From NCBI GenBank assembly GCA_019054805.1, contig JAHQIY010000006.1:5704001-5768000 (forward strand): a DNA stretch of 64,000 nucleotides. The letters run 5' to 3'. Shown one piece after another: positions 1 through 10,847 of this stretch; position 1 is the first letter of the stretch, and each line of letters begins with the position of its first letter. The position numbers and the translations under genes are program-made. The notes under the pieces were generated by a model that saw only the letters and a program-made list of their open reading frames with translations, was not told the DNA's origin and made no database searches. The stretch comes from Brachionus manjavacas. Its lineage: Eukaryota; Rotifera; Eurotatoria; Ploima; Brachionidae.

Positions 1-1175
1 GATTTAAAAAAAAATTTATTTAATTAAATTAGAAATTTCATTCGCCTAATTTAAAAATATCAGTCAAAGATTGATATCTTGTGCCATGAAAACAAAAAAA
101 GGTGATGCAATTGTAGAATGAAAACTGATTGCTGAAATATTAAAAGACCAGTTTTATTCGATTTTGGAATGGAACCTGATTATTTACTACCTCACTTTCC
201 ATTGAGAACTTTGACTTCTTTTGACATTCAATAAGTATTGACTTAATGTCAAAAGAAGTCAAAAGAAGACAGAAATAATTTACAGAAAATCACTTCAATC
301 TGGAAAAATACCTGTGGAGTGGAATAAAATAAATCCGGCTTTAGAAAAAAATTTGAACACTACAATTAAAATTGAAGTACAGGTCTGGAATTCAAGTAGA
401 ATAAATTGATGAGAATGGATTAAAGAAAGTACAGGAATGTTGACTTTCAGAAGTACAGCTCATGAGATGAGATTGCCGAAAATCAGATTAACAAAACTAA
501 GCAGAGTTTTTTAAAAGTCACAAGTCTCAATTCAAGTCCAAGTCCGGACTTTTTTTTTATATTCAAAAGTCCGACTCAAAGACTTTTATATTTTTTTTCA
601 CAATGAATATTATGACTTGAAAATTCTTAAACTATTTTAAAATAATAAATTTTCTTAATCTTGATGAGTCGATGTTCCGAAATCCCAAAGTCAATTATTT
701 CTCCAGTTTTACAAATTAATCAAATAAATTTTCCTGTTTTTTCATTTATCTAGAGTAATTATTCAGGAACGGAAGATAACGAAAATTTTCGCCTAATTCT
801 CAATAAGGACAAATGAAATTTCTTCCGTTCCAGGTTGTCATTGTTGCGGAAAATGTATGTTTGCCGTCCCAGGTGGTTATTATGGAAGACAAGCAAGTGT
901 AGGACTTTTTTTAATGATTTGGACTTTAATTTAGGACTTTTAAACAACTCTGAAACTAAATGAGAGAAGTTTTGATTGAAATGTTCCAATTAGTCCTGAT
1001 TTCAAACTGGAATATGTTGTGTGAGCACGTGGTAATATCCAAGTCAACCGAAAGCTTAAAGGTGATCTTGGAAAAATTAATCTTTCAGCAAGAACTACTA
1101 AGTAACTAACATATTTGGAAAATATTTTCCATTTTTGTTAGGGGTCTTCCATTGTTTTAATATAATTTATTTTAC
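1..1175. other. Unassigned AT-rich region
   Basis: I see no convincing gene here. Short readable stretches on the + strand around 280-480 are broken by stops and could be a decayed transposon, but I cannot name one. It holds a perfect 16-bp inverted repeat (213-228 / 245-260) and, at 495-600, several loosely spaced AAGTC/GACTT repeats. The CFAP43 reading frame on the minus strand ends at a splice donor at 1175 and no continuing exon could be found below it. Confidence 0.4.
213..260. repeat. Perfect 16-bp inverted repeat (hairpin)
   Basis: Arms GACTTCTTTTGACATT (213-228) and its exact reverse complement (245-260) are separated by a 16-nt loop. The 3' arm is followed by a partial direct repeat of AAAAGAAG. 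It may be the end or centre of a small inverted-repeat transposon. Confidence 0.8.
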
Positions 1176-4100
1176 CTCTTTTTCTTTTAATTCATACCAA
1201 GTTACTCCATTTGTTTCATTTCTGTAGTTACTCTCAATTTTAGCTAAGGCTGATCGATTTACGTCTCCTTCAACTGAAGCCGACTTTAATGCACGAATAG
1301 TTGATTCATTAGTAAGGCTTAAATACAAAAATTAAATTTAATGAAATCAAATTAAAAAAATAGTTTACTTCCAATTAAATAAACTGACAGTATTATCATA
1401 TCCGCTAATTAAAATGGTAGTCGGATCACTGTGAAATTTTGCCATAGAACAGCCTCCGTTGATGAAATGAGGCCCTTTGATTTCAACAAACATTTTCTGA
1501 AAATTTTATAAATTAATAAAAAAAAAAAAAAAAATTAAAAAATCTACTGGATCTGATGTTTTTCTCACAGAAACAGTTCCATCAATACCTGCAGTGAGAA
1601 AAAAATGTTTATTGTTTGTAGTGGAAAAGCATCCGTAGCCAAACTCATGACTTCCTACAATTTCAACAAGATCCAAAAACAATTGTTTCTAAAAATAATT
1701 TGAATAAAATTAAACAATAACATTTTTTTTTCTATTACTGTCTTTCTGGTAGCATCATTTTCTAAAATAGCAAATTTTGCCAAAAATCTATCGCAAAATG
1801 CAACCACATAGTGTTTGGAAGTAAGAATCAAATCGCTAAATAAATAATGACTGTATATCATGTGTTTATTAATCGACTCGTCTTTAAAATCCAATTTTTT
1901 TGAAGCATAAATTTTATTTTTTTCTAAAATTTAAAACTCAAGCTCTTTAATTGATTCATTTTTGATTAGTTTAGTTACCTTGGAAAATGCCAAAGTTGAA
2001 ATCAAACACCAAGAATTTGCACGCTAATTTTAGTTTAAACTCTTGATTAATGTAGTCATAATTTGGAGTTGAAGATGACTCAATGTAGTCAAGACGAGTG
2101 ATTACCGAGTTTGTTTGAACATTTTGCATGAGAATGTTGTGCAAATGAAGCGATTGCTGGTAAGCTTGTGACTTTGGATCCGAAATGTTTATTGCGCTTT
2201 GAGGGTTTTCTGAAAGGAGCTTTTTAGTTGAATCCCAAGTAGTAGTGTCACTTAAGCCGACGACAACACGAGTTGAAATTGTCTTAGAATCTTCCATGAT
2301 TGAATCAAACATGTCCATACAAACTACTTCGCCATCAAACTCTTTAATTTTACAATTAAAACAAAAATATTAATTAAACTTTAATTTCTAATTTACCCAA
2401 ATATCCTAAAACATAAAAACCTGGCGTGAACTTTGACGACTTGGCAAAATCAGTGACAAGTCTTTGGTCTAAATTTAATAAAACTTCTTGAACAGAATCT
2501 GTTAGTCGCGTGTCAATCAGGAATATTTTGTTGTCTTCTCCAATTGACATCAAAATAGTCCCACTTGAATTAAATCTAAAAAGAAAAAAAAATTTAGAAA
2601 AATCTTTTTATTAAAAAAAAATTACTTCAGAATTTTAATTTTTTTAGTATGCAGGCAAATATTTTCATTAATTTTCGGGTGTAAATAATTAGAAAAGTCG
2701 ATGAAAATAAGATGTCCATCAGATGTTCCGACAACAACTAGTGGCATCGAGGGATGGGAAGCAATGTATGAACACTAATTAAGAAAATGAGTGATTAAAA
2801 AATTATTCGGATTAATACGATTACCTCTTTTTTTAAATGAACCCGATTTACGATGGTTCTTTTTTTCGAGCTCCATATTTGAACAGTTCCAAATTCTTTT
2901 AGGACAAGAAAATTTTCTGAATAAGGATTTAAATTTGTTAATCCAACTATTCGTCCTGCATCATAATTTATTAAAAGATCAAGTCGTTTGTCATTCGGAT
3001 TTCCAAGCTGATTAGAAGCATCCAGTTTAAAGCTAAAAACTTCCTTGTCAGACAGGCTCAGTCCATAGAATAATTTTTCACAGTCGATCAATTCGATTCC
3101 CTTTTAAACAAAAAAAAATTAAAAAAATTTAAATAAAATTTTAAACCAGTTTTACTTTATTAGTGCTCACAATTAAATTGTTATATTTTGTATTAAAACT
3201 TAAATTAGATATAAAATTTGTGCAGCAGTCTATAGCCTTAACAATTTCAACAGGTCGGTCTACTTTATTTTTGTTTATGCTCAATATTTCATGGCCATCC
3301 AACAACCTTATAAAACCATCCTTGGAAAAAAATATTTTTTTTTTAATAATTAACTTTATTTAGCCTTATTTACTTCACACAAGACAAATAGAGCTTGACG
3401 GTGTAAGCACATTTTGATGATATGATTATTCTGGTTTAGTTCTAGTAAATTATTCTCTTCGGAGATCGGCTTATAGACACATTTTACAGAACCATCATTC
3501 AAAAAATACTAAAAAAATAAAAGATTAAAACATTTTTTTTGATTAATCTTGTTTTTCTTTTACTTTAAAAATATAATTTTCATTAGTAGCAATCAAAAAT
3601 TCGTCTACATTTGACCAACAAAAAGCCCTTAGTAAATGTCTTTTTCGTTGGTCAAGAATTTCATCCACAAGATGCTCGTAATTTTCGGGCAAATTAGCAA
3701 TGGAATTTTTCGGGTAAGAAAATTCATCTATAAACCCAGAACCGATGACTTCTTCCGGAACTTGATCATCAGTCAAAGGCAGCAATAATCTTGTGTTTTT
3801 GGTTTTGAAGCGGTGATTGTCGAATTGCTCCAATTTCCAGACATTAATTTCAGTTTTATACGCAATCGTCAAATTTCTCCAATTAGTCGGAGAAAAGCAT
3901 ACAAAATCAGGATACATAAGACTTTCATTCAAATTGATGGTAGCAATTATTTGTCCATTCATCCAATTCCTTTATAACATTTTATTTTTTTATTTCTAAC
4001 AATTAATTTTTTTATAATTTTTTTTTACCAAACAATCACTTTTAAATTGGGAATGGCTGATAAAGTCAAAATTGCTTCACCATTCGAAAATTCAATTATC

Positions 4101-4564
4101 AAATACTCAATATCAGCTCCATCTAAATTTTTAAAATTTATTTTTTTTTAAATTTATTTATTATAATAAAAAACGAACCTAAAAGAACAGATTGTTCCTT
4201 TATCTTTTTGTCATAGTCATATATGTATACTTTGGGAAAAAGTTGAGTTTCACTAAAAGCAAATTTGTTAATGACAGGATTAGCTGTCAAAAGTGAAATT
4301 GTATTGAGGCCGTTGTTGGAATTGAATGTGGGAGGAATGAAAGTGGAAATTTCTTTGGTTTGGGTGTCAAAGAACTTAAAAGTCGAACCACATGTGTAAA
4401 TAATGGTTGTATTATTAACGAAAAAGGCTTTTTGACCATTGTAGGAATCGACCCAGCTTAGGTTGGTTGAATTGATTAGATTTTATTATTTAATTAGATT
4501 AATTGCATCAAGCTTACAGGTTTTTAATGTCGCCTAGTTCAAGACTCGGCTCTAAAAGTGCCAT
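1176..4564 (-). CDS. CFAP43: CFAP43 (WDR96), N-terminal WD40 part, 14 exons
   Basis: Axonemal WD40 protein, by homology part of the tether/tripartite complex at the inner dynein arm region of motile cilia. Exons, in coding order on the minus strand: 4564-4518, 4456-4179, 4122-4029, 3969-3564, 3508-3374, 3320-3156, 3100-2825, 2774-2626, 2575-2397, 2341-1979, 1923-1739, 1688-1548, 1496-1369, 1317-1176. Together they give about 896 codons in one continuous frame; every intron is GT-AG and 50-61 bp. Repeated WD-like blades are visible (for example GTSDGHLIFID, SIGEDNKIFLIDTR, TAGIDGTVSV, ISGYDNTVSLFNW). The stretch FSPTNWRNL followed by NVWKLEQF resembles the CFAP43 N-terminal propeller. The family protein is about 1650 residues, so the C-terminal coiled-coil half is missing; the last exon ends on a phase-0 donor with no identifiable next exon. 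Assignment rests on remembered family sequence; another ciliary WD40 paralogue is the alternative. Confidence 0.83.
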
Positions 4565-5104
4565 CTTTATAGGAAATTAGTTTATTTTTTGTAAATTTCA
4601 AAAATTATTGATGTTAGGCTTTTTTAAAGATTGTTGTTTGGAATATGTATTAAGAAAATAGTTTCTAAGCAACAAAGTTTTTTTAAATAATGGTTCTTGA
4701 AATTAGACTTTTTTAAATGATTAATTTTTTTTCGAATCAAAACTGAATTAACTTGGCAAATTGTTTTTTTTTGTTCATCATTTCAATTTAAATTTTTTAT
4801 CACGAATTATATTGAATAAAATTATCTCATAATTTAAATCAGTTCTATTTAAAAAAATAAAGAAAATTGTGATAGTTTAAATTTTTAAAACAATAATTTT
4901 TTTAAATTATTCAAAACCAAAAAAATAAAAATTTCATGCTTAATTAAAAAGAAACTGGAACAAAAAAATATTATTTAACTTAATGTAGAATAAAAACTAT
5001 TGAAATTATATCTGACTAAAATCTCATATGTTTTATTTTTATGCAATGTTATTTTTTTATTTTAATTGATAATAAAAATTAACAGTTAACTATGAAAATC
5101 AGCA
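4565..5104. other. AT-rich intergenic region, probable CFAP43 upstream
   Basis: No gene or repeat recognised. It must contain the CFAP43 promoter and 5' UTR on the minus strand, but no motif can be assigned. Confidence 0.5.
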
Positions 5105-5109
5105 AAATA

Positions 5110-7545
5110 AATAATATTAGTTGAACAAATATTGTGTGGTATAAACACATCAAATGAACTTATCCTAGTCGGTTGTTTATACAGGCAACCGGGGTCAAAC
5201 GAGACAGACAACAAAATTATCGACATCATCAAAAAATCCTATGACATAGTCTCTATCAATGGCGGAGCTACGTTATGGCGAAGTGTGGCGATCGCCACAC
5301 CATCTTTTGAGGTATTGTGGCGCTGCCTTAGGATAAAATTGTAAAAATTTTAATTAAAAAAGAAAAATTGTTTTTATTTCTCCTTTTTTCAGCCAACTAT
5401 AGAAAAAAAAATAAAATCCGAATTTTTTGATCAAAAAGCAATAAGTTGTTTTTTTTAAATACCAATTTTTCTTGTCTAAAAAATTATCTGTTTTCTTAAT
5501 ATTTTCGACGGATAAAAAGTGTATTTCATTAACTTAACTGCTTTTAAATTAAGTTAATTTCAAATGCGGAGGCAGAGAGAACTTTTTCTGCTTAAAAAAA
5601 ATAAAAAATTGTCTCTGAAGGACTTGTCAAGAAAGATTTAAAAAAAATAAACCTCATGAATATTGAGTCATCTGAATTACAAGAAATTGACGTTTACAAA
5701 ATTGTTGATATTTTTACTAGGCAAAAGAATAGAAGACTTAAATTTTTTTAAATATTTTATTTAATTTTGTTTAATTAGTCGAATTTTTCCAATTAATTTT
5801 AATATTTTGCTCTATTATGTTTTAAATTTTGAAAAAAAAATAACATTTTTTAAAAGACTGATTTTAAAATTCATTACTTTGTTATAACGCACCAATTCTA
5901 TCCCCTTTTCTTTGGTCTTGAAGTTCGCCACACCATCTTCAACTTTCTGGCTCCGCCACTGGTCACAAACTCAAAGTACAATGGTATCATATTTTAAATG
6001 TCCTAAAATAAATTGACACAATGAGTCTTTTTCAATATGCACTCTCGACGAAAATTCTTTTGAGAGTAATCTGATCCACCAATGGGCTCATCAGACAGTG
6101 GACATCTAGCTTTGTTCTGGGACTATGAGTTAAAGGCGATAAAATGCAACTCAAATTACAATTTTCGGTTTTCATCTTGTAACTATTTCAAAGGTAATTG
6201 AATCATTTTCTAAGCTATCGCAGAAATAAATTGGTCCCAGGTTTTAACTGAACTGTCAGTCAGTCAGCTTGAAAGCGTTTCATACCGCTTAAGGGCCCTA
6301 GTAAAAAAAGTAAGCCATGGATGACAGGATTACTAAAATCTAAGATCAGAGAGAAGCTCTCAACTCGAAATCATACATCTCAAGCGGTCATGATCCAAAC
6401 AAAATTTCTTCTTTTAAAACCATTAGGAATGAGTGCAACAAGATGATTAGGAAAAGCATCAAAAATTACGAGATCAGATTAACTTCAAAGTGGAATCCTA
6501 AACTAGCTTTTAGCTACATGATCCGAAACCCTGAACACAGACCGTCTATCAAGACGATGACATCTCAAATGATAAAATTGGTAAAAAACTCGCAGCATTA
6601 GACCCTAATAAAGCAATAGGACCGGACAAGATTCAATGCATGGTTCTTAAAAAATGCGCCGATTCCTTTGCGACACCTTTAGCGATTATTTTTAAGAAAT
6701 CCGTAACAAGCGAAACAAGCAAACGTAACTCCGTTGCACAAAAATGGCTCAAGATTGTCTCCTAAAAATTATCGCCCAGTTTCTCTAACTAGTGTCATAT
6801 GTAAAATTTTTGAGAGTTTCCTCAAAGACAAAATGTAGGATCATTTGCTAGCAAATAATTTGATTTCAGAAACTCAGCATGGTTTTCTTCCATAAAAACC
6901 ATGCACTTCAAATCTTTTGGAGTCAATGGACATAATTACTGAAGTTTTGTCATAAGGCTATCCAGTTGATGTAATATATACCGACTTCGCAAAGGCTTTT
7001 GACAAGGTGTCCCATGAAAAACTAATCTGAAAGCTTAAGTACGGCTTGGGAGAATGCTTAATTAAATTGATAAGAAGTTTTCTAACAGCATACATAAATG
7101 AGATTCTTGAAATAATTAAGAATAACTGCAAAAGGTACGCTGATGTCACGAAAATAATAGCAATTATTAAAAATTCTCTCTCTATTCATAAACTCGAGCA
7201 AGATATCTAAAACGTGTGCAAGTGGTCGACCGAATGGTCTACCGTACTCAATGTTGATAAATGCAAGGTCTTGCATAAAAACACAGAATTCGATTACACA
7301 AATTTTTCGAAACCTCTAAGCAAATCAAGTTGTGAGAAGGATCTAGGATCTAGGATCATTCATTCAAAGCGACTTAAAATGGGAAATCCAAACTAAACAC
7401 GTCACTTGGTGCAGTCATAAAAGAGTTCAAATTCCCTTGTGCAAAAACTAATAAACTTTTGTACACCTCATTAATCAGACCTAACTATGAGTATGCAGTA
7501 AGCTCTTGGTGCCCGTATTTGGAAAATACAAGTTGATTATGCCAT
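5110..7545 (+). pseudogene. Decayed LINE (endonuclease + reverse transcriptase)
   Basis: Remnant of a non-LTR retrotransposon of the same broad type as the one at 61.7-64 kb. The endonuclease part shows LILVGCLYRQPGS (5160-5200); the reverse transcriptase part shows KAIGPDKIQ (about 6610), a YRPVSLTS block (about 6770), a QHGFLP block (about 6870) and VIYTDFAKAFDKVSHEKL (about 6970-7020). After RSFLTAYI (7070-7090) the frame jumps directly to a degenerate YADV box (about 7137), so the GVPQGSVLGP segment is deleted and the YADD aspartate pair is broken. The thumb region is read to about 7540. Many stops and frameshifts are present. It is split by a hAT insertion at 5257-5961. Confidence 0.85.
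5257..5961 (+). mobile_element. hAT-family DNA transposon relic nested in LINE
   Basis: About 705 bp interrupting the LINE endonuclease region. The ends form an imperfect terminal inverted repeat: CAATGGCGGAGC at the left and CAGTGGCGGAGC (reverse complement) at the right, with a second shared GTGTGGCGA block inside each end. The flanking octamers GTCTCTAT and GTCACAAA match at five of eight positions, consistent with an aged 8-bp hAT target duplication. Inside, 5563-5592 reads NAEAERTFSA and 5657-5750 reads an MNIESSELQEIDVYKIV-like stretch ending in a stop. Both correspond to the hAT C-terminal dimerisation region (AERTFS motif), out of frame with each other. Most of the transposase is deleted. 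Confidence 0.82.
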
Positions 7546-7781
7546 TTGTATATACCTGGAAATAATTCTTTAAAAGAATTCGTTAAAAAAACAACAAAAT
7601 GAATGACTATAGAATTATTCAGAAAATAAGTTTAAGTAAAGATAAATTTAATTTTGTTAAGAATTTTATAAAATTTAGGATATCTAGTATAAAGCTTGTT
7701 AGTTTATTGCAAATTTAAAAAAATATTATATTATTCATTTAAGAAAAACTAAAAGAAAAAAATATTATCCCATAGTTGAAA

Positions 7782-9046
7782 ATGCTGATTAATTTTCCGA
7801 ATCAATTGACAAATGAAGAAGAACAATTGCTCAAGAAAATAGCAAAAATGAAAAAAAAAGTAAAAAAATTCCAAAATTTTTTTAGCCCTATTCTAGTTCA
7901 AAATTTAAGAAAAAACTTTTTAGCGAAAAAAAATCTGCCCACGAATCCCATGTCGAAGAACATCAACCTGCAGCTGTACCTAGTGCAATCTCAAATCTCA
8001 AGCGAAGTATAATAATTTTTTTTTATTTTTTTCTTTATTTTATTGCTAGGCTTGAGCTCAACTGGAAAACAACTTGATGCAAAAGAAGCAGCCAAAAAAT
8101 TAGTTAAATCAGGCGTACTTTACAAAATTCTTATCCTTACGACTATTAAAATTATTTTAAAATGATAGGTAATAAAACTTGAAACCGAAAATAAAGAGAC
8201 TGGTTTTAAGAAGTCTTGTTCACGCAATGATTCGCGACCAAGAAGCAACTTAAACATTAGCAACCCTGTACGATTTTTTTGATTTTTTGATTTCTATTAG
8301 ACAATTTTTTAAAGGATTTGATGGAGCAAAATAAACAAGTAACATATTCTTCGGTAACATCACCGAATTCCGCAATTTCCCCGCCAATAATGGCAAATTC
8401 ACCGGCACAAAATGCCAGGTTTTCATACTCAAGTGGAGACGGTCAATTTTCAAGAACTCCATCTTTTAACCAAAGAGGAAATTTCCGCCGTAATCCGTCA
8501 GATAATTCCGGCTATCAGCCAAGATTTCAGCAAAAACATCAAGGTGTATCACTCTACATAAAAGCTAACAATGTAACTGAGGACCTTTTACGCTCTTTAT
8601 TTAGTGCCAATGTTAGCCAAGCTAAAATTTTATCTATCGATGTTAAAAATAAGTAAATCTTCAATTTTTTTTGAATATTAAGTTTATAATTCAATTTAGC
8701 TATGCATTTGTTCATGTTGATACCAAAGAATCAGCCGAGATGGCCATCAATGAGGTTTTCCAATAAAAAAATAATAAAAATTTTTGAATAACTTTTGTCT
8801 TAGTTAAATGGAAAAACTTTTCAAGAAAGTCTATTTTCTGTTTCGTTTGCCAGACCAAGAAAACCATTTAATAGAGGGTCAAATTTTCCCAATCAGCGTT
8901 CAAATTACTCAAATAAAGATTTTAGTAAATCAAATGAAACATCTGCCAATAGTCCAAAAAATTACTCATCCGAAGGTAATAAATTATTTTATTTAAAAAA
9001 ATGCAAGAATCAAATATTAAATTGTTAAATTTTTTTAGGTGTCTAA
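7782..9046 (+). CDS. NELFE: Negative elongation factor E (NELF-E)
   Basis: RNA-binding subunit of the NELF complex, which holds promoter-proximal paused RNA polymerase II with DSIF in the nucleus. Exons: 7782-7859, 7886-8006, 8050-8114, 8169-8267, 8315-8652, 8700-8754, 8804-8975, 9039-9046, giving 311 codons plus stop. The N-terminus (MLINFPNQLTNEEEQLLKKI) matches the family start. The central motif NLKRSLS ... AKKLVKSG ... IKLETENKETGFKKS matches the NELF-E core segment. Residues about 185-260 form an RRM with LYIKANNVTEDLLRSLF and YAFVHVDTKESAEMAI. The Arg-Asp dipeptide repeat of vertebrate NELF-E is absent and replaced by a Ser/Asn-rich linker. The frame requires removal of only 26 nt at 7860-7885; otherwise it shifts. 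An AATAAA signal lies at 9113-9118. Confidence 0.9.
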
Positions 9047-10847
9047 TAATCTTCAATAGGATAAATTGAGCTATATTTTTATTTTAATTGTCGTAATGAC
9101 TGTATTAATGGCAATAAATTTTTTTTTGGTTAATATGGAAATTTTTTTATTGAAAATTATTTTTTACCATTAAGCCCGATGTTTCTAAATAAGAATGACA
9201 CATTAATTCACATAAAATAAATAAATCAGACTAAATTCATAAATATTTTTTAAAGAAAAATATCTCATTAAAATAAAATCTAAATAATGAATAGAGAATG
9301 AGATTAAACTATCAAAAGGCCATTTTCCTTTCTGTCCTTTTTTTCTTTTTGAACTTTGTCTAAATTTTAATTTATTTTGCCATGTTCCTTTTTTTACTTT
9401 CAGTATTTTATCGGTCCGGAGCGGAGTGCTTGATTAGGGATTCGGGTATGTTGTAGATTAGAGAACTATTAGTAAAAATTAAAATAAATAATTTAACAAC
9501 TAATTAATTAACAAGGCAAAAATATTGGAAATTTTGATTAAGTAAAGAAAGTACAAAAAAGAATATGGAAAAATAAATTAAAATAAATTTAATTTAATTT
9601 TATTTAAATTATTCAAAAAAATTACGCCAGGCTTGGCGATGTTTTACATAGAAAATAATAAATATAAAAGATAGTTTAATTCACAAAATTCACAAAAGTT
9701 AAGTTTTTTTCTTTAATTTTTAAAATTTAAAATTAAGACAGAGAGCAAAAAGTACAATAAGGATTTCTACTTTTATATTTATATTTTTTTAGCAATTTGA
9801 AGCTTGAATTCTTATTTGACATGACACAAATATTCCATTGAATAGCTTTTTTACAACATCTTGGATTATTTTATCTCTTTTTTCTGACGTTAATTGAATA
9901 TAATAAAGTTACTTTAAGTCATGGTTTTTTAAGTTAACATTCATTTTATTAAATTTAAAACTAAAATTATTTGACAATTTTTTTTAATCCATTTAAAGCT
10001 TTAATGAATCTACTGTTTAAAATATTCAAATTAAAGAAATCTAAATTAAAATAAATTGATTTTAAAAATCAATTTTTTGTTTTTTCAGAACAAATTTTTT
10101 TTTTAAATTCAAAATATTTTTTTTGAAAAAATTCAATCAAGGTATTCTAATTTTATTAAAACTAATGAATCATTTATTTCAAAGGTGTCGACGACCAAAG
10201 GGAGTTAGTGAAATATGAAGACATGTAAATAAATTCAATTCGGGTTTAATTTAAATAAATTGTACAAAAGCAAAATAAACTTGATCAAAAAAACTTTAAA
10301 AATATTACCTTGAAAAATAGTTCAATAAAATCAAAACAAAAAAAACATAAATTTGTGTTAAAAGACTTTTTTTTGGTCATGTATTCACTGTCTATTCAAT
10401 TTTTGGTCTTGGACATTTCAATTTTCAATACATGTACTTACCTGATAAAGAGACTACCTGTAAATTAATTATAACCCGTCAATGCTTGAAAAAAAAACTG
10501 GAGTAATTTTTTAATTATAATAAAAAAAATACAGGTCGAGCTCAAATGACATGATTCGAATAATGAAAGTTTACTTTATGTTTTTTTTCTTTTTTTAAAT
10601 AAGGTTTATAGTTTAATAAATTTAAATTATAATAAATTTTGTTTCGGGGACACAGCTAAAGTTAATAGATATCTGTACATTTTAGCATGCGATCTAATCG
10701 GCTGACAACTAATTCTTTATAGATAGAAAAAAATCTTAGCCAAAATTAATAAAAATACAGAAAAATTAATTTTTTATTTCAGATATCAGGGATCATATTG
10801 TAATAAAGAGAGTCAATCAGCTACATTTATTTAAAAAAAAAAACACA
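9047..10847. other. Intergenic region between NELFE and transferrin
   Basis: AT-rich with homopolymer runs. The only recognisable item is a LINE-tail-like block at about 9360-9500 (separate entry). Just before the transferrin start, a pyrimidine-rich tract ending in CAG (TTTTTTATTTCAG, about 10771-10783) looks like a splice acceptor for a 5' UTR exon or a trans-spliced leader. Confidence 0.5.
9400..9500 (+). repeat. LINE-tail-like repeat, copy 1 (inverted copy at 12.4 kb)
   Basis: Contains GGATTCGGGTATGTTGTAGA followed by an AGAG-ACTATTAGTAAAAATT segment and an A/T-rich tail. The same ~75-bp block occurs in reverse orientation at 12365-12443, about 80% identical by eye. The GC-richer head with a degenerate TAAAATAAATAATT tail looks like a retroelement 3' end. 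Confidence 0.65.

Noticed and set aside
759-989. 76-aa open frame on the minus strand
   Set aside because: Low-complexity Lys/Leu/Phe composition, no homology recognised, beside decayed sequence.
10771-10847. Iron-responsive element in the transferrin 5' UTR
   Set aside because: No CAGTGN loop with a supporting stem was found.
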